35,720 nt of DNA from JBFWUW01 sp050247075 (GCA_050247075.1 JBFWUW010000070.1:1-35720); one strand, 5' to 3'; counted from the stretch's first letter, positions 16,639 through 25,694 are shown. The notes: generated by a model not told the origin, from the letters alone. Translations and numbers: made by a program.

Positions 16639-17255
16639 GATTTTTCTCACTCCGCCCTTGTCAAGGCTGTAGAACCGTTGCACAACGGGCGCATCCCTGG
16701 CCAAGCATTACCGGACACGGTCACGGCAATGTGGACTCCGGCCTCCTGGCCATCCTGTATGCAAATCTGGCAGACAAATGCCTCGACTGCAAACGGAAAA
16801 GTTTAACATTTGCCATGACAGCATTTCTAAGTCCATATGCGGAAATGCTTTGCAATTTTGCAAATATTCTCAAGAACAGAAAAGTCCTATCCGACACCGT
16901 TTTGCCAGAACGGTGGTGAGGAGGCAACATGGTTGTATTTTGGCCACGTTGAAAGGACAGCGGAGAGAGTATTCCGCGGATTTTTCGGAGTGTAGGGGAC
17001 GTTTTGGGTTGTAGGGTGCGTTGGTGGTGAATTGCGTCAGTACGGACCCGCATGGACGTGGGTTGAGTCTTCGGCGTTCGTTGGAATTGAAAGGCGAGAC
17101 TGTGGCGAGTAAATGGGTCAGGGGCAGATGGCTGCCGAAAGCGAGATTCAAACCGTGAAACGCTGGCACCATTCGTTACAATAGATGGGAGATAGGCCCT
17201 ACCTTGTTTCCCGCCCAATCTCCCGTTGTGCCGCGCCCGCATGTTGCCAATTGCC
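16639..17255. promoter_or_regulatory. 617-bp divergent intergenic region with AT-rich inverted repeats
   Basis: No gene was recognised between the repeat-protein gene and the DUF1592 gene. The part at 16795-16900 is much richer in A/T than its surroundings. It holds a perfect inverted repeat TTTGCAATTTTGCAAA (16849-16864) and a looser one, GCATTTC...GAAATGC (16821-16848). These are candidate protein-binding sites or promoter elements for the divergent genes. No -35/-10 pair could be placed with confidence. Confidence 0.4.
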
Positions 17256-19556
17256 ATGTCGATTCGATCCGCCTGGAGCCAGCGAGCGATACTCTTGGTG
17301 TTGCTGGCCGCAGCGCTGCTGCCTACCAGGGCCAAGGCCGATTACGAGCGCGACATCTGGCCATTAATCTCCAAGTTTTGTGCCGATTGCCATGGCGGCA
17401 AGAAGCCCGAGGCCGGCATCAATTTTGAAAAATTCAAGTCGCATGCCGCCGATGCCCGCCACCGCAAGTTATGGCACCGTGTACGCGAACAGGTCGCGGG
17501 CAGTATCATGCCGCCAGCCGACTCGCCGCGGATGAGTAAGAAGCAGCAGGAGAAATTGCTCGATTGGATCGACGGCACGGCGATTTTCGTTGATTGCTCG
17601 GCACCGGTCGATATTGGCCGGGTGACGCTTCGCCGCTTGAACAGGACGGAATACAACAACACCGTGCGCGATCTGGCGGGGGTCGATTTTCGACCGGCGG
17701 ATGACTTTCCGGCGGACGATGTGGGTTATGGGTTCGACAACATTGGCGATGTACTTTCGCTGCCTCCGCTTTTGCTGGAAAAATACCTCTCCGCCGCCGA
17801 AGCGGTCATCGACCAGGCGATTGTGGTCCCGCCCGCGCCGGCCGTGGCGCATTACGAGGCCGAGACCGAACAGCGCGACGGCCCCGGCGCGGTATACGGC
17901 GGCTTTGCCATGGTCCTTGTCAGCAATGGCGAAGTCCACGTTCGACATGTCTTTCCGGAGACGGGTGACTACATTCTGCGTGTGAAAGCCTTTGGCCAGC
18001 AGGCTGGGAAGGATCCCGCACGGGTGCAGCTCAAGCTAGACGGCCAGGCGGTCAAGACATTCGACGTGAAAGAGACTGAGGATAAGCCAGGCTTGTTTGA
18101 AGCGCGGCTGCGTGTGAAGCAAGGGGGCCAAAAGTTCGCGGCGGCGTTCATCAACGATTACTACCAACCGAACGACCCCGACCCGAAGAATCGCGACCGA
18201 AACCTGGGGATCGACTATCTGGAAATTGAAGGCCCGTTCAACGCTGGCCAGGTGATTCTGCCAGATCATCATCGGCGGATCATGATTGCCGAGCCAGGGG
18301 GCGGCAAAGAGCGGGCAGCTGCGAGCAAGATATTGCGACGATTTGCCTCGCGCGCTTATCGCCGGCCGGCTGAAGACGAAGAGGTGGAAAGATTGACGGA
18401 GTTTGCCATGGCGGCTCTGGATGAAGGCCAGTCGTTCGAGGCGGCCATCAAACTGCCGCTCAAAGCCATTTTGATTTCGCCCCATTTCTTGTTCCGCGTG
18501 GAGGAAGACCGTCCGCCCGACCAGCCCAACCAAAGTTATGCTCTGAACGATTACGAGTTGGCCACGCGGCTATCGTACTTCTTGTGGAGCAGCATGCCCG
18601 ATGACGAACTGTTCGCAGCGGCGCAAGGGGGCCGTTTGCGTACCATTGGCGGCATGGCAGAGCAGGTGCGCCGGATGTTGCGCAGCCCCAAGAGCGAGGC
18701 CCTGGTTGAGAATTTTGCCGGCCAGTGGCTGCAACTGCGGACGCTGGAACGCCTGGCCCCCGACAAGCAGCAATACCCCGATTTTGACGAACCGCTGCGC
18801 GAGGCCATGATTCAGGAGACGCAACTCTTCTTTGCCCATATCATGCGCGAGGACCGCGGGCTGCTGGAACTGCTCGATGCCGACTATACCTTTGTCAACG
18901 AGCGCCTGGCCCGGCATTACGGCCTGGCTGGCGTGCGGGGCAGCGAGTTCCGCCAGGTGCAACTGTCCGATCGCAACCGTGGCGGCGTGCTAACGCAGGC
19001 CAGCGTGATGACGGTAACATCAAACCCCACGCGGACGTCGCCCGTCAAGCGGGGCAAGTGGATCTTGGAAAACATCCTGGGGACGCCCCCGCCTCCTCCG
19101 CCCCCCGGCGCGGGCGACTTGCCCGACGGGGACGGCACGCCGCTGGCCGGTACGCTGCGGCAGCGGATGGAACAACACCGGCAAAAAGCGGCCTGTGCTT
19201 CTTGCCACGCGCAAATGGATCCGCTCGGTTTTGGACTGGAGAATTTCAACGGAATTGGCCAATGGCGTACCGAGGATGCCGGCACCCCCATCGACTCATC
19301 GGGTATACTGCCCGATGGAGCGGCGTTTGCCGGTCCCGCTGAATTGCGCGAGGTGTTGCTCCGCCAACAGGGCCAATACCTACGCTGCCTTTCCGAAAAA
19401 ATGCTGACGTATGCTTTAGGAAGAGGGCTGGAATACGACGACCGCTGCACGGTGGACGGTATCGTGCAGGCGCTGGCCGATGACGAGCAGCGGTTCTCGC
19501 GGCTGATTTTGGCCATCGTGCAAAGCGACCCATTCCTGCGCCGCCGCGCTAAGTAA
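17256..19556 (+). CDS. PSCyt1/DUF1592 multidomain secreted protein
   Basis: About 766 residues. A signal peptide (hydrophobic AILLVLLAAALLP) is followed by a cytochrome-like CADCH heme motif (about 42-46). DUF1587 starts at about 100 (LRRLNRTEYNNTVRDLAGVD). A beta-rich, carbohydrate-binding-like insert follows (about 175-320), then DUF1595 (about 325-400) and DUF1592 (about 405-535, ATRLSYFLWSSMPDDELF). DUF1588 comes next with a second CxxCH, CASCHAQMDPLGFGLENF, and DUF1585 is at the C-terminus (MLTYALGRGLEYDDRC). This is the standard architecture of a large planctomycete/Verrucomicrobia family of unknown reaction, thought to act on polysaccharides with c-type heme. The start is uncertain: ATG 17256 gives the best signal peptide; ATG 17241 and TTG 17226 are alternatives. 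The stop is 9 bases before the DUF1552 start, so the two form an operon. Confidence 0.88.
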   Translation: MSIRSAWSQRAILLVLLAAALLPTRAKADYERDIWPLISKFCADCHGGKKPEAGINFEKFKSHAADARHRKLWHRVREQVAGSIMPPADSPRMSKKQQEKLLDWIDGTAIFVDCSAPVDIGRVTLRRLNRTEYNNTVRDLAGVDFRPADDFPADDVGYGFDNIGDVLSLPPLLLEKYLSAAEAVIDQAIVVPPAPAVAHYEAETEQRDGPGAVYGGFAMVLVSNGEVHVRHVFPETGDYILRVKAFGQQAGKDPARVQLKLDGQAVKTFDVKETEDKPGLFEARLRVKQGGQKFAAAFINDYYQPNDPDPKNRDRNLGIDYLEIEGPFNAGQVILPDHHRRIMIAEPGGGKERAAASKILRRFASRAYRRPAEDEEVERLTEFAMAALDEGQSFEAAIKLPLKAILISPHFLFRVEEDRPPDQPNQSYALNDYELATRLSYFLWSSMPDDELFAAAQGGRLRTIGGMAEQVRRMLRSPKSEALVENFAGQWLQLRTLERLAPDKQQYPDFDEPLREAMIQETQLFFAHIMREDRGLLELLDADYTFVNERLARHYGLAGVRGSEFRQVQLSDRNRGGVLTQASVMTVTSNPTRTSPVKRGKWILENILGTPPPPPPPGAGDLPDGDGTPLAGTLRQRMEQHRQKAACASCHAQMDPLGFGLENFNGIGQWRTEDAGTPIDSSGILPDGAAFAGPAELREVLLRQQGQYLRCLSEKMLTYALGRGLEYDDRCTVDGIVQALADDEQRFSRLILAIVQSDPFLRRRAK

Positions 19557-19565
19557 AGGTGAAAC

Positions 19566-20918
19566 ATGAGCAAGTACTCCATCAACCGCCGCACGGTTCT
19601 TAAAGGGTTGGGGGCCGCGGTCTCTCTCCCTTGGTTGGAAGCCATGTCGCCGCTGGCCACACCTGCCCATGCCGCCGGCCAGCCGGGCGACTTGCCGCGG
19701 CGTTTGGCGTTTTTTTTCATTCCCAACGGCGCGCACATGCCGGCTTGGACGCCAGAACAGGAAGGGACCAATTTTTCGCTGCCGCCAACTCTAGAACCTT
19801 TAGCCGGCGTCCAGGATCAATTGCTTGTATTAAGCGGACTTGCGCATGCCAAGGCCAACGCCAATGGCGACGGGCCGGGCGACCACGCCCGCAGCGCAAG
19901 TTGCTACCTGACCGCCACTCAGGCGCACAAGACTGCGGGTGCCGATATCCGCGTGGGGGTCTCCGTCGATCAGGTCGCCGCTGAAAAAGTGGGGCAAGCC
20001 ACCCGCTTCGCCTCGCTGGAACTAGGTTGCGAGCATGGCCTGAACGCGGGCAACTGCGATTCTGGCTATAGCTGCGCATACTCGCACAATATCTCTTGGA
20101 AAACGGCCTCAACCCCCATGGCCAAAGAGATCAACCCGCGGGCCGTTTTCGACCGGCTTTTCGATCGCGGGCCCGAGGGAGAACTGGCCGAAGCCCGGCT
20201 GCGCCGCGAACGCGAACGCAAGAGCATTCTGGACTTTGTCCAGGCCGACGCCAAACGGCTGCAAGACAAACTGGGACGCACCGACCGTAAAAAGCTGGAC
20301 GAATACCTGACAGGCGTGCGTGAGCTGGAGCAACGTATCGAACGGTCGGAACAAGAGACGGCCCGCGCGTTGCCCCCCACCGAGCGGCCCGATGGCATTC
20401 CGCAAGACCGCCAAGACCACATTGTGCTGATGAATGACCTATTGGCACTGGCGTTTCAAGCCGATCTAACGCGGGTGGCCACGTTCATGCTGGCCAACGA
20501 AGGGAGCAATCTTTCGTACCCGTTCTTGGATGTCCGCGAAGGACACCACGACCTTTCCCACCACGGGCGGGACGCCGACAAGCAGGCCAAGATCGCCAAG
20601 ATTAACCGCTTTCACATGGAGCAGTTCGCCAAGTTCGCCGAGAAACTCAAGAGCATGCCCGAGGGCGAGGGGAACGTGCTGGACAACAGCCTGATTGTCT
20701 ATGGCGGCGCAATCGGCGATGGGGACGCTCACAACCACGACGAACTGCCGATGCTGCTGTTAGGCCGTGGCGGCGGCACGGTCACGCCGGGCCGGCACGT
20801 GCGTTACGAACGCGGCACGCCCGCCGCCAATTTCTATCTATCCCTGCTGGAGCGGATGGACGTATCGCTGGACGCCTTCGGCGACAGCCGCGGCAAGCTG
20901 GCCGACTTGAAGGTCTGA
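19566..20918 (+). CDS. DUF1552 family exported protein
   Basis: A 450-residue protein of the DUF1552 family. The N-terminus SINRRTVLKGLGAAVSLPWL carries a twin-arginine pair and a Tat-like signal. Family patterns include FFIPNGAHMPAWTPEQ, the central coiled segment KKLDEYLTGVRELEQRIE, and a C-terminal region with GHHDLSHHGRDADKQAKI and YGGAIGDGDAHNHDELPMLL, which recall metal-binding alkaline-phosphatase-like folds related to DUF1501. Partner genes of the DUF1592 type nearly always stand next to DUF1552, as here, which implies joint function; the reaction is unknown. AAAGG precedes ATG 19566 at about 6 bases. It converges with the minor-pilin cassette, leaving only 9 bases between stops. Confidence 0.9.
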   Translation: MSKYSINRRTVLKGLGAAVSLPWLEAMSPLATPAHAAGQPGDLPRRLAFFFIPNGAHMPAWTPEQEGTNFSLPPTLEPLAGVQDQLLVLSGLAHAKANANGDGPGDHARSASCYLTATQAHKTAGADIRVGVSVDQVAAEKVGQATRFASLELGCEHGLNAGNCDSGYSCAYSHNISWKTASTPMAKEINPRAVFDRLFDRGPEGELAEARLRRERERKSILDFVQADAKRLQDKLGRTDRKKLDEYLTGVRELEQRIERSEQETARALPPTERPDGIPQDRQDHIVLMNDLLALAFQADLTRVATFMLANEGSNLSYPFLDVREGHHDLSHHGRDADKQAKIAKINRFHMEQFAKFAEKLKSMPEGEGNVLDNSLIVYGGAIGDGDAHNHDELPMLLLGRGGGTVTPGRHVRYERGTPAANFYLSLLERMDVSLDAFGDSRGKLADLKV

Positions 20919-20927
20919 CCGCGCTCA

Positions 20928-22196
20928 TCACGGGGCCGCATTCCATTGGTAACTGTCCACGACCGGCCGCATCTGTTGACCGGTGGAATAGCCAATGGGC
21001 GGCTTTTCGTACAGATTGGGATCCCACACCAGCCTGGCGGCCTGGTCGATCTTGATGTCGCCGTCCACCAGAACTGTCCCCACGATCTCGGCTCCTCCTC
21101 CTACCCGCACTTCCAGATTGCTGGACCATGCCCCCGTGGGGCATTGTACTTGGATGAGCCCCGCCATTTTTGAAGGATAAGTTACTCCGCCCACCACGAC
21201 ATTTCCAGCAGCCGGCTGAATCTTGTCAATCACGGCACTCAGAGTGACGTGGCGGATTAGAAGGATAGGGTAGTCCGCCTTGGCTGGCTCCCAAGAGATT
21301 GCTTGCGTTAGTTCCACTCTTATCGAGTCGGGGCATTCCACGATCAGTGTCCCCTGGATGCGGCTGATTTCTATCTTCAAGGTTTGCGTCGGTCGAACCA
21401 GGTACAGCCCTTCCGAATTCTTTTGCGCGCCGAACGGGTTGACCGTGGGACTGAGCAACGACGCGGTTAGCTTGCCGTTGGAGGGGACCGTCAGTTCCGT
21501 GGCAGCCTTTTTGTAATCGTCAAAAACGCTTTGCGATGGAAAGCTTTGCGAACTGATGGGCAAAGTCGAAAAACCCAACACATCCCCCGCGCCCGTGATG
21601 TAATCGGCCTCGACGTTGGCCACGGCGTCGGCGTTGATGTTGGCGCTGTCGTTGGCGGAAATGGGGCCGCTAATGGCCGTCAGCGGGGCATTCACGTCGA
21701 TATCGTCATCGGCGGCCAGCACTGTCCGCAAGGCGTCGATGGGCGTGGCCCCCGTCAACCGCACGCTATAGACGCGAACGGTGGTGCCCACCCGGCCAAT
21801 TCCGTACAGGCGGGCTGGCTGCGAGGAATCATTCCACAACGCATAGTCCGATCCCCCTAGTGCATCATCGACGACCTTCCAGGTGAAGGTTCCGTTTCCC
21901 AATGACTTGGAAGAAACCTCATACCCGCTGGCGTAAAACAACCGCCAATAGGAGTTGGAGTTGATCGTCGCCAGGCCGTGCTCCAGGCCGGCCATGGCCA
22001 GTACGCCCGCTTCGGCCCAGTCGTTGCTTTGCATGGCCCGCCGGGCGTTGGCTCGCGCCACAAGCAGTCCCGACATGCCGATCACGGAGACCAGCAAGGA
22101 AGTATTGAGCACCAGGATGAGCGTAGCGCCGCGGCGGCCACCGGTTCTTTGAAGCCGGATAGGTGCCTGGCGGCGTTGGGTTTGTAGTTCGATCAT
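20928..22196 (-). CDS. PilX/GspK-like minor prepilin-associated protein
   Basis: 422 residues from ATG 22196, which overlaps the previous gene stop (ATGA). A basic N-terminus (QRTGGRRGATLI) is followed by one hydrophobic helix, LILVLNTSLLVSVIGMSGLL, and then ARANARRAMQSNDWAEAGVLAMAGLEHGL. That N-terminal region is typical of PilX/GspK-type proteins. The rest is a long beta-rich domain with no recognised family; it includes DDDIDVNAPLTAISG and repeated GG..Y strands. No classic GF..LE prepilin motif is seen. As the last gene of the cassette it probably forms part of the pseudopilus tip. The longer open frame to 22310 overlaps the previous gene and is not used. Confidence 0.72.
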   Translation of the reverse strand: MIELQTQRRQAPIRLQRTGGRRGATLILVLNTSLLVSVIGMSGLLVARANARRAMQSNDWAEAGVLAMAGLEHGLATINSNSYWRLFYASGYEVSSKSLGNGTFTWKVVDDALGGSDYALWNDSSQPARLYGIGRVGTTVRVYSVRLTGATPIDALRTVLAADDDIDVNAPLTAISGPISANDSANINADAVANVEADYITGAGDVLGFSTLPISSQSFPSQSVFDDYKKAATELTVPSNGKLTASLLSPTVNPFGAQKNSEGLYLVRPTQTLKIEISRIQGTLIVECPDSIRVELTQAISWEPAKADYPILLIRHVTLSAVIDKIQPAAGNVVVGGVTYPSKMAGLIQVQCPTGAWSSNLEVRVGGGAEIVGTVLVDGDIKIDQAARLVWDPNLYEKPPIGYSTGQQMRPVVDSYQWNAAP

Positions 22197-22978
22197 TGGT
22201 CCTTCGCCCGATTGATGATGGCGGTTCCTCGCGCTTGTGGCGTACCGCCGGCTGCGGTGGTGATCTGCACGCCAGTCCAGGTGACAAAGTCCGATTGCAT
22301 GGAGGGCCACGATTCACCCAGCCCGTTCTGGCCGCGTAAGCCCACCAGCCTTGTTTGCCTGCCGGAATTGTCCGTCACCGTGACCGTGATTCGCTTTAGT
22401 CCCGTTTCGCTGCCCGACGTGTTCAGGCTGCTGCGCTGCACAAAGGCCACGGCCACACTGCGCGTCCATCCGGTATAGCCGCTGATGGCCGTGCCGCTCT
22501 TGGACTTGGGGGGGGATTCGCTCCAGTTGTGGTAGTCGTCCACATCGTTAAACGCCGAGCGATTTCCGGTAGACTCGCCCGTCTCCGGGCCAAACGTAGG
22601 TGAGGAACCGCTGTCTACGTAGTTGGTTTGGTAAATCTCCATCATTAGCTGTTCAGCTAGGCCGGTGGCCTGGCGTTGCGTGGCGACCGATTCGCGGCTT
22701 TGCGTGGTGGCGGTCACGCACTTCAAACTGGCCACCAGCAGCGCACCCACCAGTACCGTGGAGAAGGCGCATTCCAATAGGTTGAAGCCTCGGCGGTGAC
22801 AAGCTCGCGGCCCACAATCTCCCTTTCCCTCTGGGAAAGGACCTGGGTGAGGGATTTGTTGGCTGGAGCATACTTTGCCCCATCCCCCTCTCCCCAACCC
22901 TCTCCCGGAGTACCGAGAGAGGGTGCGGCGGTTGAGCAATCGGCCAATGCCTCTCGATTGACTCGATAATTCGTTCAT
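22193..22978 (-). CDS. GspI/PilV-like prepilin with repeat-derived leader
   Basis: A 261-residue prepilin. The cleavage/methylation motif G64|FNLLE is followed by a helix ECAFSTVLVGALLVASLKCV and then the GspI/PilV-like stretch ATGLAEQLMMEIYQTNYVD. The leader is 64 residues long, far beyond the usual 6-30. Residues about 18-55 (RTLSRYSGRGLGRGG..., PHPGPFPEGKG) are the translation of a genomic interspersed repeat (22815-22926). The ATG at 22978 overlaps the stop of the upstream gene. No ATG or GTG lies in frame between it and G64; only TTG codons (residues 14 and 29) could serve otherwise. The repeat insertion kept the reading frame. Whether the long leader is processed normally cannot be told from sequence. 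Confidence 0.85.
   Translation of the reverse strand: MNELSSQSRGIGRLLNRRTLSRYSGRGLGRGGWGKVCSSQQIPHPGPFPEGKGDCGPRACHRRGFNLLECAFSTVLVGALLVASLKCVTATTQSRESVATQRQATGLAEQLMMEIYQTNYVDSGSSPTFGPETGESTGNRSAFNDVDDYHNWSESPPKSKSGTAISGYTGWTRSVAVAFVQRSSLNTSGSETGLKRITVTVTDNSGRQTRLVGLRGQNGLGESWPSMQSDFVTWTGVQITTAAGGTPQARGTAIINRAKDQ
22815..22926 (-). repeat. Interspersed palindromic repeat, copy 1 (inside a prepilin leader)
   Basis: Two palindromic modules occur here. One is TTTCCCTCTGGGAAA with the following GGTGAGGG (about 22822-22856). The other is CCCTCTCCCCAACCCTCTCC followed by CGGAGTACCGAGAGAGGG (22886-22923). The same modules recur at 33105-33220 and 35319-35417. Here the element lies wholly inside a coding region. 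Confidence 0.88.
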
Positions 22979-23931
22979 TGCGTCGTCACCGTTCCCAAGA
23001 CTTGAAAGTGCATGGCCGAATTAGGAATGTTTGTCCAACTACTCCCTTGGTTCGTGCTCTCGCAGTAGATCGAACTGGAGGGGGCCGAGCCGAGGCGGCA
23101 ACGGGTGACGGCCAGCGTGCCGCTACCGCTGCCAGTGACTTGCAGCACCAGGCCCGTGGAGGGCGAAAGCCCTGTCAGGCCGCTCAGAGAAACATCGACC
23201 CATTGAAATGAAGTGGTGGAGATCGACGATGTACTCCGCGAAGCGGTCGCCAGCGGCGTTCCGGTCGGCTTGCCGCTGCCGTTGGCTGCACTGATTCGAA
23301 TAGTCAACGTTTGCCCCAATCCGACCTTCTTGAGATACAAACGGACCGTAATGATACTCCAAGCCGTCGCATTCGATGGCAACGAGGGTTGGAAGTATTG
23401 CGCCGGCCAACGCGACTGCGAGATATTCAAGTCGGCATTCGAGCCGTTGTAATAAGCCAGGTTCTGCTGCACGCTTACCCGCACGGGCGGAAGGATGGTC
23501 TTGGTCAGGTATTGCAGGTTAAATCCTTGCAACCGGCCCGTGAGCGGCGCGGCGGTGGCGGCTGAACCGTTGTATTGGCGCGTGAGGGGATTGCCCGCCC
23601 CGGACCAGGCATAGCGGATCGTTTCCGCTTGCTGGTCGCCATCGCGGTCGGGAACGGTAAAGGTCAAAGCCGTTGATGTCCGTTCGGTGAAGGTCAAGGC
23701 CGTTCCTAGTTCCGCCGCCAGTTGGTCGGCGGCCTCTCCCGCTTCGACGGTGGCCGCGCTGCTGGAACTGGGCGATTCGAGTGACTTGGTGGCGATTAAC
23801 ACCGACGACGCCAGTCCGCCGACCAGTACCGCCGAGATGCCCAAGCTGACTACCAATTCGACGAGCGTATAGCCGCTGCGTCCGTGCGCGGGCCGCGGGA
23901 ATGTTCGACGACTTGCTGGCAAGTGGATCAT
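22975..23931 (-). CDS. GspJ/PulJ-like minor prepilin
   Basis: A 318-residue prepilin with a 20-residue leader (MIHLPASRRTFPRPAHGRSG), then YTLVELVVSLGISAVLVGGL with E5 present. A ferredoxin-like J-type segment follows (ADQLAAELGTALTFTERTST, ETIRYAWSGAGNPLTRQYNG). After it comes an inserted beta-sandwich-like region (about 150-290) rich in Ser/Thr/Gly (TITVRLYLKKVGLGQTLTIR, SFQWVDVSLSGLTGLSPST) that resembles an adhesion or ligand-binding module. The protein is longer than usual GspJ (about 200 residues) because of this insert. The start at 23931 overlaps the upstream stop (ATGA). J is a tip subunit with I and K in the type II pseudopilus. The J assignment is from N-terminal pattern and order. 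Confidence 0.82.
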   Translation of the reverse strand: MIHLPASRRTFPRPAHGRSGYTLVELVVSLGISAVLVGGLASSVLIATKSLESPSSSSAATVEAGEAADQLAAELGTALTFTERTSTALTFTVPDRDGDQQAETIRYAWSGAGNPLTRQYNGSAATAAPLTGRLQGFNLQYLTKTILPPVRVSVQQNLAYYNGSNADLNISQSRWPAQYFQPSLPSNATAWSIITVRLYLKKVGLGQTLTIRISAANGSGKPTGTPLATASRSTSSISTTSFQWVDVSLSGLTGLSPSTGLVLQVTGSGSGTLAVTRCRLGSAPSSSIYCESTNQGSSWTNIPNSAMHFQVLGTVTTQ

Positions 23932-24425
23932 TGGATGGTGGCCCTTCCCGAGGTGGCGTTGACCGTGATCGTCTTCTGATAGCCGTTGCCGCCGACCACC
24001 ACCAACCCCGCCGCGCTGGGTGCGCCGTAGCGGTTGAATGTTACCGACTGGCTGCCGCCGAAATTGGCCGACACTAGATCGACCTGATAGGGCTCTTGCG
24101 ACAGGTTGACCGTAAAGTTCGTCGCCGTTCGATCGAGCGATTGCATGTTCGTCGCGGCGTATGTCTCGGTCGATGGGGAGAAAGTTATAACGGCATCGGC
24201 CGAGTTGGCCAGCGCTTGCCGCTTGGCGTAGGCCAAGTCGCTAGCGATGCGACTGGCCGCCGCGTCGGTGCGATAGCGGTTGATAGAAGCGAGATACATG
24301 GGGGTCCCCGCCGCCGCGGCAATGCCGATAATCAAGACCACAATTGTCATCTCAACCAGCGTATGGCCGCGACGCAAAACGCCTGCCCGCGGCAGCCGGG
24401 GCAATGGGAAAACAGTTTGGTGCAT
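23928..24425 (-). CDS. GspH/FimT-like minor prepilin
   Basis: 165 residues from ATG 24425; a longer open frame goes to ATG 24488 but would give a 41-residue leader. The leader ends LRRG, then HTLVEMTIVVLIIGIAAAAG; residue +1 is His, not the usual Phe, and E5 is present. The segment SRIASDLAYAKRQALANSAD and the later VTFNRYGAPSAAGLVVV match the GspH/FimT domain, with the usual length. It is the first gene of the four-gene minor cassette and overlaps the J-like gene by 4 bases. No clear ribosome-binding site is present at 24425; GGGAAAG stands 11 bases before ATG 24488, so that start is not excluded. Confidence 0.85.
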   Translation of the reverse strand: MHQTVFPLPRLPRAGVLRRGHTLVEMTIVVLIIGIAAAAGTPMYLASINRYRTDAAASRIASDLAYAKRQALANSADAVITFSPSTETYAATNMQSLDRTATNFTVNLSQEPYQVDLVSANFGGSQSVTFNRYGAPSAAGLVVVGGNGYQKTITVNATSGRATIQ

Positions 24426-24800
24426 GGCCGTCAATCGCGAATAGGAAAAGTGCAACCAGGACGGAGTGCCGCAAATGAAACGAGACATTACAAACGTAGC
24501 TTTCCCGGCTGCCGTGGTTGATCGAACGGAGCGCGGCGGCCCGGTTTTACGGCGGATTTCCTGACCGGTGACGATTGCGCCGACCGAGTTGCCGCGTTAA
24601 TGTGGCGTTTGGACAACAAGGCCAGATGCCGCTTGTTGATGAAATGCCACAGGGAGCGATGGCCGGCGGAATTCAGCCAATGCCAAATTGCCGTTTGGCG
24701 TTGAAGTTAGGGCATTAGCCAAGCCAGACTCAAGACTTCGGTATGAGGATCGCTTTGGAAATTGGAAGGGGCGTCCGCCATTTCAAACGGTCTTCCAGTC
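24426..24800. other. Divergent intergenic region between minor pilins and a secreted unknown
   Basis: No gene, terminator or strong promoter was identified. The GC content is similar to that of the coding regions, and some short imperfect inverted repeats occur (around 24610-24660). If ATG 24488 or TTG 24762 were used, the gap would shrink to about 270 bases. Confidence 0.35.
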
Positions 24801-25694
24801 ATGCGAATTCCTTCCACATCCTTGGCCCATCTTGCAGCCAATCTGGCGATAGGTTTGCTAGCCAGTCTCTTGCCCAATCCAGCCCTGGCCGAACCTGTCA
24901 GTATCACGCTTGCCGGCGGCCAGCAGGTGTCGGGCGAGGTCGATCACCGGACCAACGAGCGCCTGCTCTGGCTTCGTCGGCAAGAGGCCGGAATACAAAT
25001 TACCAGCGGGTTCGCCTGGTCCGAGATTCGCAATGGGCAATGGGCGAACGAAGTCCTTACGACGGCAGAGCTTCGCCAGCGTGCGTTAGGGGCTGGAACC
25101 GCGGGGTTGGCGGCGCACGAGGTTAAGTCCTATCCGTCCGGTAGTCTAGACGAGAACCGCTCGTCACGGCCCTTCGATTCCATGTACGATCGCCCCGCGG
25201 AGCAGATGCCCAGGCGCGTCGAGTCGCTGCGGATCTCGGCCTGTCTGGGCCAATGGGACGACGATGCCTTTGTCGATGGCCTGGTGATCCAAGTCTTTCC
25301 GCTCGACCATCGCGGCCAGATCGTCCCGGTCAACGGCGATTTGACGTTTACCCTGGTGGGCCAGGTGGTACCGCTGAGCCTGGGCTCGCCGGCCCAGATT
25401 GCCCCCCAGTTTCGCGAACTGGAAAGGGGCAGCCGGTTGGTGCGCAAGCGCGACTTTGCCGAGGGGCCGGCGACCTATCGGTTGGCGTTCGACCGCTTGC
25501 AGCCCGAGCGCGATGTCAACGTCGATTGGAGCGCGCTGCTGCATGCACGGTTGGGCGTGTTCGGGCAAGGGGCCTTTCGAGCATCCGCCGTGGATGTACC
25601 GATTCGAGATTTCAGCCACCTGCGCAACCAGTTTCAATTCCATACGCCGCAACGATACGCTCCGCATGAGATCGAGGGAATTCCGCTTCGCTAA
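24801..25694 (+). CDS. Secreted protein of unknown function
   Basis: 297 residues from ATG 24801, chosen because it gives a clear signal peptide (LAANLAIGLLASLLPNPALA, cleaved before EPVSI). I do not recognise the family. After the signal comes a small beta module (PVSITLAGGQQVSGEVDHRT) that ends in FAWSEIRNGQWANE, then a polar linker. A second domain (about 130-290) contains SLRISACLGQWDDDAFVDGL, VIQVFPLDHRGQIVPVNGDL and TYRLAFDRLQPERDVNVDWS, which looks like a beta-sandwich. No heme, metal or catalytic motif is evident. A TTG at 24762 would add 13 residues. The gene is followed by 237 bases before the MarR gene and is probably its own unit. Confidence 0.7.
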   Translation: MRIPSTSLAHLAANLAIGLLASLLPNPALAEPVSITLAGGQQVSGEVDHRTNERLLWLRRQEAGIQITSGFAWSEIRNGQWANEVLTTAELRQRALGAGTAGLAAHEVKSYPSGSLDENRSSRPFDSMYDRPAEQMPRRVESLRISACLGQWDDDAFVDGLVIQVFPLDHRGQIVPVNGDLTFTLVGQVVPLSLGSPAQIAPQFRELERGSRLVRKRDFAEGPATYRLAFDRLQPERDVNVDWSALLHARLGVFGQGAFRASAVDVPIRDFSHLRNQFQFHTPQRYAPHEIEGIPLR

